Assembly: GCA_030068145.1 (NCBI GenBank)
Contig: JAPJBO010000134.1
Coordinates: forward strand, 124,001-188,000
Source of the DNA: Diplonema papillatum
Lineage: Eukaryota > Euglenozoa > Diplonemea > Diplonemida > Diplonemidae
Direction: 5' to 3'
DNA: 64,000 bases
The notes below the pieces were generated by a model. It had not been told where the DNA came from. It ran no database searches and was given only the letters and a program-made list of their open reading frames with translations. Made by a program: the position numbers and the translations under genes. Shown in pieces: positions 1 through 11,728 of this stretch. Each line of letters starts with the position of its first letter. Position 1 is the first letter of the stretch.

Positions 1-1397
1 TTCTCAAAAGATGCTGGGAATCAGCAAGACATGGCTGCTGAACACAGCATCAACATCTAGCTGCTGAACTCTCTCACAGAACAAGACTCTTGCCGACCTA
101 AGTTGTTGCAGATCCACGCACAACATCTGAGCTTAGATTACTCAGTTCAGTAGTAGAAACTCGGGGCTACCGTCTTCCATGTTCCGCTTGCTAGCATCTG
201 GTTCACAGTGTTGGCAACGCGGCAATAGGAGAAGCGAGACATCTGTCGGAGTAGTCGCAAGGGGAACCAGGTGAGGAGAAATAAATGGGGAGAATCATAG
301 AACAAAAGAGGGGCGGCTCACGGTGGAACGAATGGAGTCGAAAGGGGGAGAAGCGAAAACTGACCAGACGCAGGCATCAGTGTCAGTTTCTTACTTGACC
401 CCTCCAACCTCGCTTTGGCGAGTGGATGTGAGAAGTTCCGGCGAGACCGCTTTGATTCTCTGGGTGGTGCATAAAATGGCCGCGTCCCTCTGAGGGTACG
501 CAGCTGGTGCTGTGGTCGTTCTTTGTGTGCCCACAAAGAAGACTGGCACGTTACGATACGTTGTGGCTGGGGAGGGGGCCAGCGGGGGTCTTGCCGCCCT
601 CCCAGGCGAAACAATAGGGGAGGGATACGACGGCCTGTAATACCGACGTTTTATCTGTCTTTATCTTTGTTGAATGCGGACGAGACCTGAACGGTTGTCT
701 AAGCCCTTGAGTTTTGACCTCCGATGTCTTGTCTTTTCTTACTTCTGCAGCCAGTGACCGCTCTTCAACATGCCAAAACGAGGAAACCGTGGACTCCTGC
801 TTCCAAAAGGATGTAACCAGCCTTTTGAAACCCGGATTTGTCCACTTCGCTCATATGCTTGCCGAAGGGCCCGAAACGGTGGCCTCTCAGACTGCTTCGG
901 AATAAGTACTAGTTGGGATGAGCTTCGAGGAAACGTGCCTGCTTTGGTGTCACCTGCCACATCGCTTAAATGGACCTCTGCAGGAGCTAGCTGCTGGCCC
1001 AACTTTTTCGCACGAGAAGAGAAAAAAAGGGAAATGGTTGCAGTAGCAGATGTCGGCCTACGAAGCAGCCGGCAGCGCAGGGGACAGGTTGTGCTTCGTT
1101 CGCGTAGATTGCTTCTGGGAAATGAAGAAGCAGAAATGTGCTGGGGCGCGATCAGACAACCGGAATCGGTCTCTCTGATCCCGGCGGGGAACTATTTTCC
1201 GACCCCGTCGGTTCCACACGTGTTGTGTGTCGTATTCTTCAATTTTGGCGCCGTAATTTAGTCGGTGCTATGTTCGTCGCAAACCCGAAAACAACAAACA
1301 GCGTGTAACGGGCAACTTGCCAACAGCTTCGACAAAAAGTTCCCCACGCATCTTTCAGCTTATGTGCTCTTTGTTACTTCAGTTGGATACCGGACTA
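1..1397. other. Spacer of the array unit, no assignable gene
   Basis: Recurs at 3625-5021, 6708-8104 and 10332-11728. It contains several short open frames on both strands (for example 770-1261 plus, 163 codons), but none shows a recognisable domain. Because the unit copies are nearly identical, conservation between copies carries no information about coding. The 3' untranslated region of the dioxygenase presumably occupies the part adjacent to 1397. Confidence 0.5.
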
Positions 1398-3206
1398 CTA
1401 CTGCTTTCTGAGGAAAGCACTGTTCTCGAAAATGTTGGATCCGGTAGGGAACTCGCTGACAATGTTCGGGTAGTTGTTTTCGAAGAGGCGCTTGAAGTTG
1501 CTGCTGAGGGCGTAGCTGAGACCCCACTCAGTGTAGGTCTCTGCGTTGCGAGACGTCGTGAGGAAGCGGTCCATACGCGTGCGCCTCCGGGTCTGTTTCA
1601 AGAAGAGCGTGTAGGTTGTCTCCGCGATGGCAAACCCGCTAGGACGGGTTTCCTCAGCCATCAGTCCGACCTGAAGGTCAACATCGTCAACACATTTGTA
1701 GACCCTGCGGAGCTTGCGGAGCACGCGGGCATCAGTTGTGATGTCTTCGAACTTCTCGATTGCGGTCAGCCCCAGCTTCTGGCGGAACTCGTTGTACCTC
1801 GGCATGCCACGCTCACGGTCACGGAAGATGTCGATGGCACCCATGTCAAGGACATCGTCCCCCATCACAAGGTTCGACAGCGACTTCGGGTAGTTGTTCG
1901 TCGTGAGCTTGCACGTCGGCGCCTTCGCAAACCCAGTGATCATGTTTTCGATTCCGTACCCCTCAACCAGCGATCTTCCGGACGCGAACGAGTGCTTGAG
2001 GAGGGACTTGGTCTCGCCGTCCACGGTGATGTCGTCAGGCAGCAACGCGTGCATCTTGTACACAGCCACGAAGTCCTCCGTGTGCGAGAACCTGGGACCC
2101 GCCACCGCCGGATCTGTGTCCGGCTCCGGCTCAGAGAGCGTGTCCTGGTACATCCTCCACATCGCAAGTGCATCGGAGTTGTTGGCTCTGCCACCGCCCC
2201 TCAGAGTACTGTGCTGCAGCAAGATCTGCGTCCACTCCCGCGTGTGAATTTGCGAGTTCTGCAACGTGTTCACGAGGCGGGCTGTCTGGAAGAGGGCCTC
2301 GTCGTCGAAGTCCGGGTTGCGCGTCTTCAGCTGGTCGCAGATGTAGTTGTGTTCCTTCACGTACAACGTGTGCATCAGCTCAAGACCACTCCACAGGTTG
2401 TCTGTGAATCCACCGTCCAGCTGCCCCGTGCTGTTCGACTTCGGCAGGAACTCTCCGTCCATCGCCATCTTCCCGTCCACGAGCGACCGCAACCGAAGCT
2501 GCGTCTGCAAGTCCGAGCCGTAAACCTGCGACAGGTCCCACCAGTGGGTCGTCTCCGATCGCATGTACCCGTCAGCATCTCTCTTCGTCGGGTACAACGG
2601 AAACTTCCTCCCACGCTGGGTTCTCAAGTAGTACGGCGTCGCGTCGGTGTCCTTAGAGTGGGCGAACCAGTCGTGCGTCTGGAACTGGATCCACGCCGAA
2701 AAAAACAGGTTCAGCCCCGGAATCTCTACCCGCCGCCCCCAGCTCGATGTCAGGAACGCTGACGACGCTACTTCGGGTCGTGGTTCCCACAGGTAGCTCG
2801 ACGGCGGTGTCTCCGTCTCCCACGTGGCCCGGACGTTCCTTCCGAACCGCATTCCGGCCGCCCCCATCTTCGGCAGATCTTTGTTGTTGCACGTCCCGTC
2901 TGCCGTCCTGTACCTGAAGTCGTTCTCCGTGCATGTCACGCTCGTCAGCTCCTCTTCCGTTGAGAAGTCGAACTCGAGAGACAACTGGGAGAAGAAGAAG
3001 GTGAACATCGAGAAGTAGATGATTGCCTTCGGCCCATCCACCAGGTACGCTTGCCGGGACGGCAGGACGTCTGCGAGGAGGTTCGCGATCTTTTGATCGA
3101 TGGAAACCATTTTTGTGTCCCTCCCTTGGCTTTTCTTCTGCAAACCTGCGATGTGACGAAAAGCGAATTTGCGCGCACTAGCTGAGCTGGCAAGTTTCAC
3201 TGTCAA
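1398..3206 (-). CDS. Fatty-acid alpha-dioxygenase (heme peroxidase superfamily), copy 1
   Basis: A 602-residue intronless frame of the animal-heme-peroxidase/cyclooxygenase fold, closest by motifs to plant-type alpha-dioxygenases, which insert O2 at C-alpha of fatty acids to give 2-hydroperoxides. The distal heme histidine is in FQTHDW (H178). Motif AVYKMH at 381-386 supplies the catalytic tyrosine (Y383) and proximal histidine (H386) in the Y-x-x-H spacing of alpha-dioxygenases and cyclooxygenases. Other family landmarks are THWWDLSQVYGS (220-231), the LWSGLELMHT region (271-280) and IHTREW (320-325). Length is near the roughly 640 residues of plant enzymes. M33 (codon at 3110, preceded by an A-rich stretch) is a better start than M1. 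Residues 61-77 are hydrophobic and may be a membrane anchor. No peroxisomal or ER-retention tail was recognised. The alternative, a generic linoleate diol synthase or peroxidase, is less likely because the P450 half is absent. Confidence 0.85.
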   Translation of the reverse strand: MTVKLASSASARKFAFRHIAGLQKKSQGRDTKMVSIDQKIANLLADVLPSRQAYLVDGPKAIIYFSMFTFFFSQLSLEFDFSTEEELTSVTCTENDFRYRTADGTCNNKDLPKMGAAGMRFGRNVRATWETETPPSSYLWEPRPEVASSAFLTSSWGRRVEIPGLNLFFSAWIQFQTHDWFAHSKDTDATPYYLRTQRGRKFPLYPTKRDADGYMRSETTHWWDLSQVYGSDLQTQLRLRSLVDGKMAMDGEFLPKSNSTGQLDGGFTDNLWSGLELMHTLYVKEHNYICDQLKTRNPDFDDEALFQTARLVNTLQNSQIHTREWTQILLQHSTLRGGGRANNSDALAMWRMYQDTLSEPEPDTDPAVAGPRFSHTEDFVAVYKMHALLPDDITVDGETKSLLKHSFASGRSLVEGYGIENMITGFAKAPTCKLTTNNYPKSLSNLVMGDDVLDMGAIDIFRDRERGMPRYNEFRQKLGLTAIEKFEDITTDARVLRKLRRVYKCVDDVDLQVGLMAEETRPSGFAIAETTYTLFLKQTRRRTRMDRFLTTSRNAETYTEWGLSYALSSNFKRLFENNYPNIVSEFPTGSNIFENSAFLRKQ

Positions 3207-5021
3207 CTCTTGACCCTTAGTACCAACAATGCAATGTTAACAAAAGAAAACAGAAGAGAGTTGTAGACCATGTCCACAGGCCCCATGATGCAGTCGCCTC
3301 TTTTTGGAGGAAGGGTTGACTTGAAACGCTTATAGAAGCATAGAGGGGTGACGGTGGATGATATTCAGAATTGCAACCCTCTTGCAAGGGTTCTGCACGG
3401 GCATCCTGATGATGAAAGCCACAGTATTGCCTGACCTGCACCTTGACTCGCTGCAATGGAAGCACGCTCTCTAGCGATACTCATCAGCAACCATGGGTGG
3501 GCTGTACACAGAATACAAATGCAAAGCAAACACGACCACAACCATCTGCAAAAGACGAGTGTCTGTGGGCTGACGTGACCTCGTTCCGGCATCTATACCA
3601 CAAGCAACAATGCCATGATTTGCGTTCTCAAAAGATGCTGGGAATCAGCAAGACATGGCTGCTGAACACAGCATCAACATCTAGCTGCTGAACTCTCTCA
3701 CAGAACAAGACTCTTGCCGACCTAAGTTGTTGCAGATCCACGCACAACATCTGAGCTTAGATTACTCAGTTCAGTAGTAGAAACTCGGGGCTACCGTCTT
3801 CCATGTTCCGCTTGCTAGCATCTGGTTCACAGTGTTGGCAACGCGGCAATAGGAGAAGCGAGACATCTGTCGGAGTAGTCGCAAGGGGAACCAGGTGAGG
3901 AGAAATAAATGGGGAGAATCATAGAACAAAAGAGGGGCGGCTCACGGTGGAACGAATGGAGTCGAAAGGGGGAGAAGCGAAAACTGACCAGACGCAGGCA
4001 TCAGTGTCAGTTTCTTACTTGACCCCTCCAACCTCGCTTTGGCGAGTGGATGTGAGAAGTTCCGGCGAGACCGCTTTGATTCTCTGGGTGGTGCATAAAA
4101 TGGCCGCGTCCCTCTGAGGGTACGCAGCTGGTGCTGTGGTCGTTCTTTGTGTGCCCACAAAGAAGACTGGCACGTTACGATACGTTGTGGCTGGGGAGGG
4201 GGCCAGCGGGGGTCTTGCCGCCCTCCCAGGCGAAACAATAGGGGAGGGATACGACGGCCTGTAATACCGACGTTTTATCTGTCTTTATCTTTGTTGAATG
4301 CGGACGAGACCTGAACGGTTGTCTAAGCCCTTGAGTTTTGACCTCCGATGTCTTGTCTTTTCTTACTTCTGCAGCCAGTGACCGCTCTTCAACATGCCAA
4401 AACGAGGAAACCGTGGACTCCTGCTTCCAAAAGGATGTAACCAGCCTTTTGAAACCCGGATTTGTCCACTTCGCTCATATGCTTGCCGAAGGGCCCGAAA
4501 CGGTGGCCTCTCAGACTGCTTCGGAATAAGTACTAGTTGGGATGAGCTTCGAGGAAACGTGCCTGCTTTGGTGTCACCTGCCACATCGCTTAAATGGACC
4601 TCTGCAGGAGCTAGCTGCTGGCCCAACTTTTTCGCACGAGAAGAGAAAAAAAGGGAAATGGTTGCAGTAGCAGATGTCGGCCTACGAAGCAGCCGGCAGC
4701 GCAGGGGACAGGTTGTGCTTCGTTCGCGTAGATTGCTTCTGGGAAATGAAGAAGCAGAAATGTGCTGGGGCGCGATCAGACAACCGGAATCGGTCTCTCT
4801 GATCCCGGCGGGGAACTATTTTCCGACCCCGTCGGTTCCACACGTGTTGTGTGTCGTATTCTTCAATTTTGGCGCCGTAATTTAGTCGGTGCTATGTTCG
4901 TCGCAAACCCGAAAACAACAAACAGCGTGTAACGGGCAACTTGCCAACAGCTTCGACAAAAAGTTCCCCACGCATCTTTCAGCTTATGTGCTCTTTGTTA
5001 CTTCAGTTGGATACCGGACTA

Positions 5022-6548
5022 CTACTGCTTTCTGAGGAAAGCACTGTTCTCGAAAATGTTGGATCCGGTAGGGAACTCGCTGACAATGTTCGGGTAGTTG
5101 TTTTCGAAGAGGCGCTTGAAGTTGCTGCTGAGGGCGTAGCTGAGACCCCACTCAGTGTAGGTCTCTGCGTTGCGAGACGTCGTGAGGAAGCGGTCCATAC
5201 GCGTGCGCCTCCGGGTCTGTTTCAAGAAGAGCGTGTAGGTTGTCTCCGCGATGGCAAACCCGCTAGGACGGGTTTCCTCAGCCATCAGTCCGACCTGAAG
5301 GTCAACATCGTCAACACATTTGTAGACCCTGCGGAGCTTGCGGAGCACGCGGGCATCAGTTGTGATGTCTTCGAACTTCTCGATTGCGGTCAGCCCCAGC
5401 TTCTGGCGGAACTCGTTGTACCTCGGCATGCCACGCTCACGGTCACGGAAGATGTCGATGGCACCCATGTCAAGGACATCGTCCCCCATCACAAGGTTCG
5501 ACAGCGACTTCGGGTAGTTGTTCGTCGTGAGCTTGCACGTCGGCGCCTTCGCAAACCCAGTGATCATGTTTTCGATTCCGTACCCCTCAACCAGCGATCT
5601 TCCGGACGCGAACGAGTGCTTGAGGAGGGACTTGGTCTCGCCGTCCACGGTGATGTCGTCAGGCAGCAACGCGTGCATCTTGTACACAGCCACGAAGTCC
5701 TCCGTGTGCGAGAACCTGGGACCCGCCACCGCCGGATCTGTGTCCGGCTCCGGCTCAGAGAGCGTGTCCTGGTACATCCTCCACATCGCAAGTGCATCGG
5801 AGTTGTTGGCTCTGCCACCGCCCCTCAGAGTACTGTGCTGCAGCAAGATCTGCGTCCACTCCCGCGTGTGAATTTGCGAGTTCTGCAACGTGTTCACGAG
5901 GCGGGCTGTCTGGAAGAGGGCCTCGTCGTCGAAGTCCGGGTTGCGCGTCTTCAGCTGGTCGCAGATGTAGTTGTGTTCCTTCACGTACAACGTGTGCATC
6001 AGCTCAAGACCACTCCACAGGTTGTCTGTGAATCCACCGTCCAGCTGCCCCGTGCTGTTCGACTTCGGCAGGAACTCTCCGTCCATCGCCATCTTCCCGT
6101 CCACGAGCGACCGCAACCGAAGCTGCGTCTGCAAGTCCGAGCCGTAAACCTGCGACAGGTCCCACCAGTGGGTCGTCTCCGATCGCATGTACCCGTCAGC
6201 ATCTCTCTTCGTCGGGTACAACGGAAACTTCCTCCCACGCTGGGTTCTCAAGTAGTACGGCGTCGCGTCGGTGTCCTTAGAGTGGGCGAACCAGTCGTGC
6301 GTCTGGAACTGGATCCACGCCGAAAAAAACAGGTTCAGCCCCGGAATCTCTACCCGCCGCCCCCAGCTCGATGTCAGGAACGCTGACGACGCTACTTCGG
6401 GTCGTGGTTCCCACAGGTAGCTCGACGGCGGTGTCTCCGTCTCCCACGTGGCCCGGACGTTCCTTCCGAACCGCATTCCGGCCGCCCCCATCTTCGGCAG
6501 ATCTTTGTATTGCCTGACCTGCACCTTGACTCGCTGCAATGGAAGCAC
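5022..6548 (-). pseudogene. Alpha-dioxygenase copy 2, 5' truncated by 541-bp deletion
   Basis: From residue 109 of the intact copies onward the reading frame matches the other copies and retains the distal His and the Y-x-x-H motif. A 541-bp deletion, equivalent to 2885-3425 of copy 1, removed the start codon, the hydrophobic N-terminus, about 108 codons and the proximal upstream sequence. The junction near 6508 has 2 bp (gt) of microhomology. The deletion happens to leave an open frame that begins 14 codons upstream at 6548, so a 508-residue chimera could be made. The loss of promoter-proximal sequence and of the N-terminal segment argues for a pseudogene. Confidence 0.8.
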
Positions 6549-8104
6549 GCTCTCTAGCGATACTCATCAGCAACCATGGGTGGGCTGTACACAGAATACA
6601 AATGCAAAGCAAACACGACCACAACCATCTGCAAAAGACGAGTGTCTGTGGGCTGACGTGACCTCGTTCCGGCATCTATACCACAAGCAACAATGCCATG
6701 ATTTGCGTTCTCAAAAGATGCTGGGAATCAGCAAGACATGGCTGCTGAACACAGCATCAACATCTAGCTGCTGAACTCTCTCACAGAACAAGACTCTTGC
6801 CGACCTAAGTTGTTGCAGATCCACGCACAACATCTGAGCTTAGATTACTCAGTTCAGTAGTAGAAACTCGGGGCTACCGTCTTCCATGTTCCGCTTGCTA
6901 GCATCTGGTTCACAGTGTTGGCAACGCGGCAATAGGAGAAGCGAGACATCTGTCGGAGTAGTCGCAAGGGGAACCAGGTGAGGAGAAATAAATGGGGAGA
7001 ATCATAGAACAAAAGAGGGGCGGCTCACGGTGGAACGAATGGAGTCGAAAGGGGGAGAAGCGAAAACTGACCAGACGCAGGCATCAGTGTCAGTTTCTTA
7101 CTTGACCCCTCCAACCTCGCTTTGGCGAGTGGATGTGAGAAGTTCCGGCGAGACCGCTTTGATTCTCTGGGTGGTGCATAAAATGGCCGCGTCCCTCTGA
7201 GGGTACGCAGCTGGTGCTGTGGTCGTTCTTTGTGTGCCCACAAAGAAGACTGGCACGTTACGATACGTTGTGGCTGGGGAGGGGGCCAGCGGGGGTCTTG
7301 CCGCCCTCCCAGGCGAAACAATAGGGGAGGGATACGACGGCCTGTAATACCGACGTTTTATCTGTCTTTATCTTTGTTGAATGCGGACGAGACCTGAACG
7401 GTTGTCTAAGCCCTTGAGTTTTGACCTCCGATGTCTTGTCTTTTCTTACTTCTGCAGCCAGTGACCGCTCTTCAACATGCCAAAACGAGGAAACCGTGGA
7501 CTCCTGCTTCCAAAAGGATGTAACCAGCCTTTTGAAACCCGGATTTGTCCACTTCGCTCATATGCTTGCCGAAGGGCCCGAAACGGTGGCCTCTCAGACT
7601 GCTTCGGAATAAGTACTAGTTGGGATGAGCTTCGAGGAAACGTGCCTGCTTTGGTGTCACCTGCCACATCGCTTAAATGGACCTCTGCAGGAGCTAGCTG
7701 CTGGCCCAACTTTTTCGCACGAGAAGAGAAAAAAAGGGAAATGGTTGCAGTAGCAGATGTCGGCCTACGAAGCAGCCGGCAGCGCAGGGGACAGGTTGTG
7801 CTTCGTTCGCGTAGATTGCTTCTGGGAAATGAAGAAGCAGAAATGTGCTGGGGCGCGATCAGACAACCGGAATCGGTCTCTCTGATCCCGGCGGGGAACT
7901 ATTTTCCGACCCCGTCGGTTCCACACGTGTTGTGTGTCGTATTCTTCAATTTTGGCGCCGTAATTTAGTCGGTGCTATGTTCGTCGCAAACCCGAAAACA
8001 ACAAACAGCGTGTAACGGGCAACTTGCCAACAGCTTCGACAAAAAGTTCCCCACGCATCTTTCAGCTTATGTGCTCTTTGTTACTTCAGTTGGATACCGG
8101 ACTA

Positions 8105-9913
8105 CTACTGCTTTCTGAGGAAAGCACTGTTCTCGAAAATGTTGGATCCGGTAGGGAACTCGCTGACAATGTTCGGGTAGTTGTTTTCGAAGAGGCGCTT
8201 GAAGTTGCTGCTGAGGGCGTAGCTGAGACCCCACTCAGTGTAGGTCTCTGCGTTGCGAGACGTCGTGAGGAAGCGGTCCATACGCGTGCGCCTCCGGGTC
8301 TGTTTCAAGAAGAGCGTGTAGGTTGTCTCCGCGATGGCAAACCCGCTAGGACGGGTTTCCTCAGCCATCAGTCCGACCTGAAGGTCAACATCGTCAACAC
8401 ATTTGTAGACCCTGCGGAGCTTGCGGAGCACGCGGGCATCAGTTGTGATGTCTTCGAACTTCTCGATTGCGGTCAGCCCCAGCTTCTGGCGGAACTCGTT
8501 GTACCTCGGCATGCCACGCTCACGGTCACGGAAGATGTCGATGGCACCCATGTCAAGGACATCGTCCCCCATCACAAGGTTCGACAGCGACTTCGGGTAG
8601 TTGTTCGTCGTGAGCTTGCACGTCGGCGCCTTCGCAAACCCAGTGATCATGTTTTCGATTCCGTACCCCTCAACCAGCGATCTTCCGGACGCGAACGAGT
8701 GCTTGAGGAGGGACTTGGTCTCGCCGTCCACGGTGATGTCGTCAGGCAGCAACGCGTGCATCTTGTACACAGCCACGAAGTCCTCCGTGTGCGAGAACCT
8801 GGGACCCGCCACCGCCGGATCTGTGTCCGGCTCCGGCTCAGAGAGCGTGTCCTGGTACATCCTCCACATCGCAAGTGCATCGGAGTTGTTGGCTCTGCCA
8901 CCGCCCCTCAGAGTACTGTGCTGCAGCAAGATCTGCGTCCACTCCCGCGTGTGAATTTGCGAGTTCTGCAACGTGTTCACGAGGCGGGCTGTCTGGAAGA
9001 GGGCCTCGTCGTCGAAGTCCGGGTTGCGCGTCTTCAGCTGGTCGCAGATGTAGTTGTGTTCCTTCACGTACAACGTGTGCATCAGCTCAAGACCACTCCA
9101 CAGGTTGTCTGTGAATCCACCGTCCAGCTGCCCCGTGCTGTTCGACTTCGGCAGGAACTCTCCGTCCATCGCCATCTTCCCGTCCACGAGCGACCGCAAC
9201 CGAAGCTGCGTCTGCAAGTCCGAGCCGTAAACCTGCGACAGGTCCCACCAGTGGGTCGTCTCCGATCGCATGTACCCGTCAGCATCTCTCTTCGTCGGGT
9301 ACAACGGAAACTTCCTCCCACGCTGGGTTCTCAAGTAGTACGGCGTCGCGTCGGTGTCCTTAGAGTGGGCGAACCAGTCGTGCGTCTGGAACTGGATCCA
9401 CGCCGAAAAAAACAGGTTCAGCCCCGGAATCTCTACCCGCCGCCCCCAGCTCGATGTCAGGAACGCTGACGACGCTACTTCGGGTCGTGGTTCCCACAGG
9501 TAGCTCGACGGCGGTGTCTCCGTCTCCCACGTGGCCCGGACGTTCCTTCCGAACCGCATTCCGGCCGCCCCCATCTTCGGCAGATCTTTGTTGTTGCACG
9601 TCCCGTCTGCCGTCCTGTACCTGAAGTCGTTCTCCGTGCATGTCACGCTCGTCAGCTCCTCTTCCGTTGAGAAGTCGAACTCGAGAGACAACTGGGAGAA
9701 GAAGAAGGTGAACATCGAGAAGTAGATGATTGCCTTCGGCCCATCCACCAGGTACGCTTGCCGGGACGGCAGGACGTCTGCGAGGAGGTTCGCGATCTTT
9801 TGATCGATGGAAACCATTTTTGTGTCCCTCCCTTGGCTTTTCTTCTGCAAACCTGCGATGTGACGAAAAGCGAATTTGCGCGCACTAGCTGAGCTGGCAA
9901 GTTTCACTGTCAA
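8105..9913 (-). CDS. Fatty-acid alpha-dioxygenase, copy 3
   Basis: The protein is identical in sequence to copy 1 over all 602 residues, including H178, Y383 and H386, with the same M33 alternative start (codon at 9817). Upstream and downstream spacers also match copy 1, apart from a base difference near 10281. The copy is intact and intronless. Since promoter and spacer are duplicated together with the gene, all intact copies probably share regulation and the array would act as a gene-dosage amplification. Confidence 0.85.
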   Translation of the reverse strand: MTVKLASSASARKFAFRHIAGLQKKSQGRDTKMVSIDQKIANLLADVLPSRQAYLVDGPKAIIYFSMFTFFFSQLSLEFDFSTEEELTSVTCTENDFRYRTADGTCNNKDLPKMGAAGMRFGRNVRATWETETPPSSYLWEPRPEVASSAFLTSSWGRRVEIPGLNLFFSAWIQFQTHDWFAHSKDTDATPYYLRTQRGRKFPLYPTKRDADGYMRSETTHWWDLSQVYGSDLQTQLRLRSLVDGKMAMDGEFLPKSNSTGQLDGGFTDNLWSGLELMHTLYVKEHNYICDQLKTRNPDFDDEALFQTARLVNTLQNSQIHTREWTQILLQHSTLRGGGRANNSDALAMWRMYQDTLSEPEPDTDPAVAGPRFSHTEDFVAVYKMHALLPDDITVDGETKSLLKHSFASGRSLVEGYGIENMITGFAKAPTCKLTTNNYPKSLSNLVMGDDVLDMGAIDIFRDRERGMPRYNEFRQKLGLTAIEKFEDITTDARVLRKLRRVYKCVDDVDLQVGLMAEETRPSGFAIAETTYTLFLKQTRRRTRMDRFLTTSRNAETYTEWGLSYALSSNFKRLFENNYPNIVSEFPTGSNIFENSAFLRKQ

Positions 9914-11728
9914 CTCTTGACCCTTAGTACCAACAATGCAATGTTAACAAAAGAAAACAGAAGAGAGTTGTAGACCATGTCCACAGGCCCCATGATGCAG
10001 TCGCCTCTTTTTGGAGGAAGGGTTGACTTGAAACGCTTATAGAAGCATAGAGGGGTGACGGTGGATGATATTCAGAATTGCAACCCTCTTGCAAGGGTTC
10101 TGCACGGGCATCCTGATGATGAAAGCCACAGTATTGCCTGACCTGCACCTTGACTCGCTGCAATGGAAGCACGCTCTCTAGCGATACTCATCAGCAACCA
10201 TGGGTGGGCTGTACACAGAATACAAATGCAAAGCAAACACGACCACAACCATCTGCAAAAGACGAGTGTCTGTGGGCTGACATGACCTCGTTCCGGCATC
10301 TATACCACAAGCAACAATGCCATGATTTGCGTTCTCAAAAGATGCTGGGAATCAGCAAGACATGGCTGCTGAACACAGCATCAACATCTAGCTGCTGAAC
10401 TCTCTCACAGAACAAGACTCTTGCCGACCTAAGTTGTTGCAGATCCACGCACAACATCTGAGCTTAGATTACTCAGTTCAGTAGTAGAAACTCGGGGCTA
10501 CCGTCTTCCATGTTCCGCTTGCTAGCATCTGGTTCACAGTGTTGGCAACGCGGCAATAGGAGAAGCGAGACATCTGTCGGAGTAGTCGCAAGGGGAACCA
10601 GGTGAGGAGAAATAAATGGGGAGAATCATAGAACAAAAGAGGGGCGGCTCACGGTGGAACGAATGGAGTCGAAAGGGGGAGAAGCGAAAACTGACCAGAC
10701 GCAGGCATCAGTGTCAGTTTCTTACTTGACCCCTCCAACCTCGCTTTGGCGAGTGGATGTGAGAAGTTCCGGCGAGACCGCTTTGATTCTCTGGGTGGTG
10801 CATAAAATGGCCGCGTCCCTCTGAGGGTACGCAGCTGGTGCTGTGGTCGTTCTTTGTGTGCCCACAAAGAAGACTGGCACGTTACGATACGTTGTGGCTG
10901 GGGAGGGGGCCAGCGGGGGTCTTGCCGCCCTCCCAGGCGAAACAATAGGGGAGGGATACGACGGCCTGTAATACCGACGTTTTATCTGTCTTTATCTTTG
11001 TTGAATGCGGACGAGACCTGAACGGTTGTCTAAGCCCTTGAGTTTTGACCTCCGATGTCTTGTCTTTTCTTACTTCTGCAGCCAGTGACCGCTCTTCAAC
11101 ATGCCAAAACGAGGAAACCGTGGACTCCTGCTTCCAAAAGGATGTAACCAGCCTTTTGAAACCCGGATTTGTCCACTTCGCTCATATGCTTGCCGAAGGG
11201 CCCGAAACGGTGGCCTCTCAGACTGCTTCGGAATAAGTACTAGTTGGGATGAGCTTCGAGGAAACGTGCCTGCTTTGGTGTCACCTGCCACATCGCTTAA
11301 ATGGACCTCTGCAGGAGCTAGCTGCTGGCCCAACTTTTTCGCACGAGAAGAGAAAAAAAGGGAAATGGTTGCAGTAGCAGATGTCGGCCTACGAAGCAGC
11401 CGGCAGCGCAGGGGACAGGTTGTGCTTCGTTCGCGTAGATTGCTTCTGGGAAATGAAGAAGCAGAAATGTGCTGGGGCGCGATCAGACAACCGGAATCGG
11501 TCTCTCTGATCCCGGCGGGGAACTATTTTCCGACCCCGTCGGTTCCACACGTGTTGTGTGTCGTATTCTTCAATTTTGGCGCCGTAATTTAGTCGGTGCT
11601 ATGTTCGTCGCAAACCCGAAAACAACAAACAGCGTGTAACGGGCAACTTGCCAACAGCTTCGACAAAAAGTTCCCCACGCATCTTTCAGCTTATGTGCTC
11701 TTTGTTACTTCAGTTGGATACCGGACTA

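Noticed and set aside
1317-2762. 481-codon plus-strand frame antisense to the alpha-dioxygenase, repeated in every unit
   Set aside because: It is the complement of a GC-rich codon-third-position-biased gene, has no domain, and the opposite strand has all catalytic motifs.
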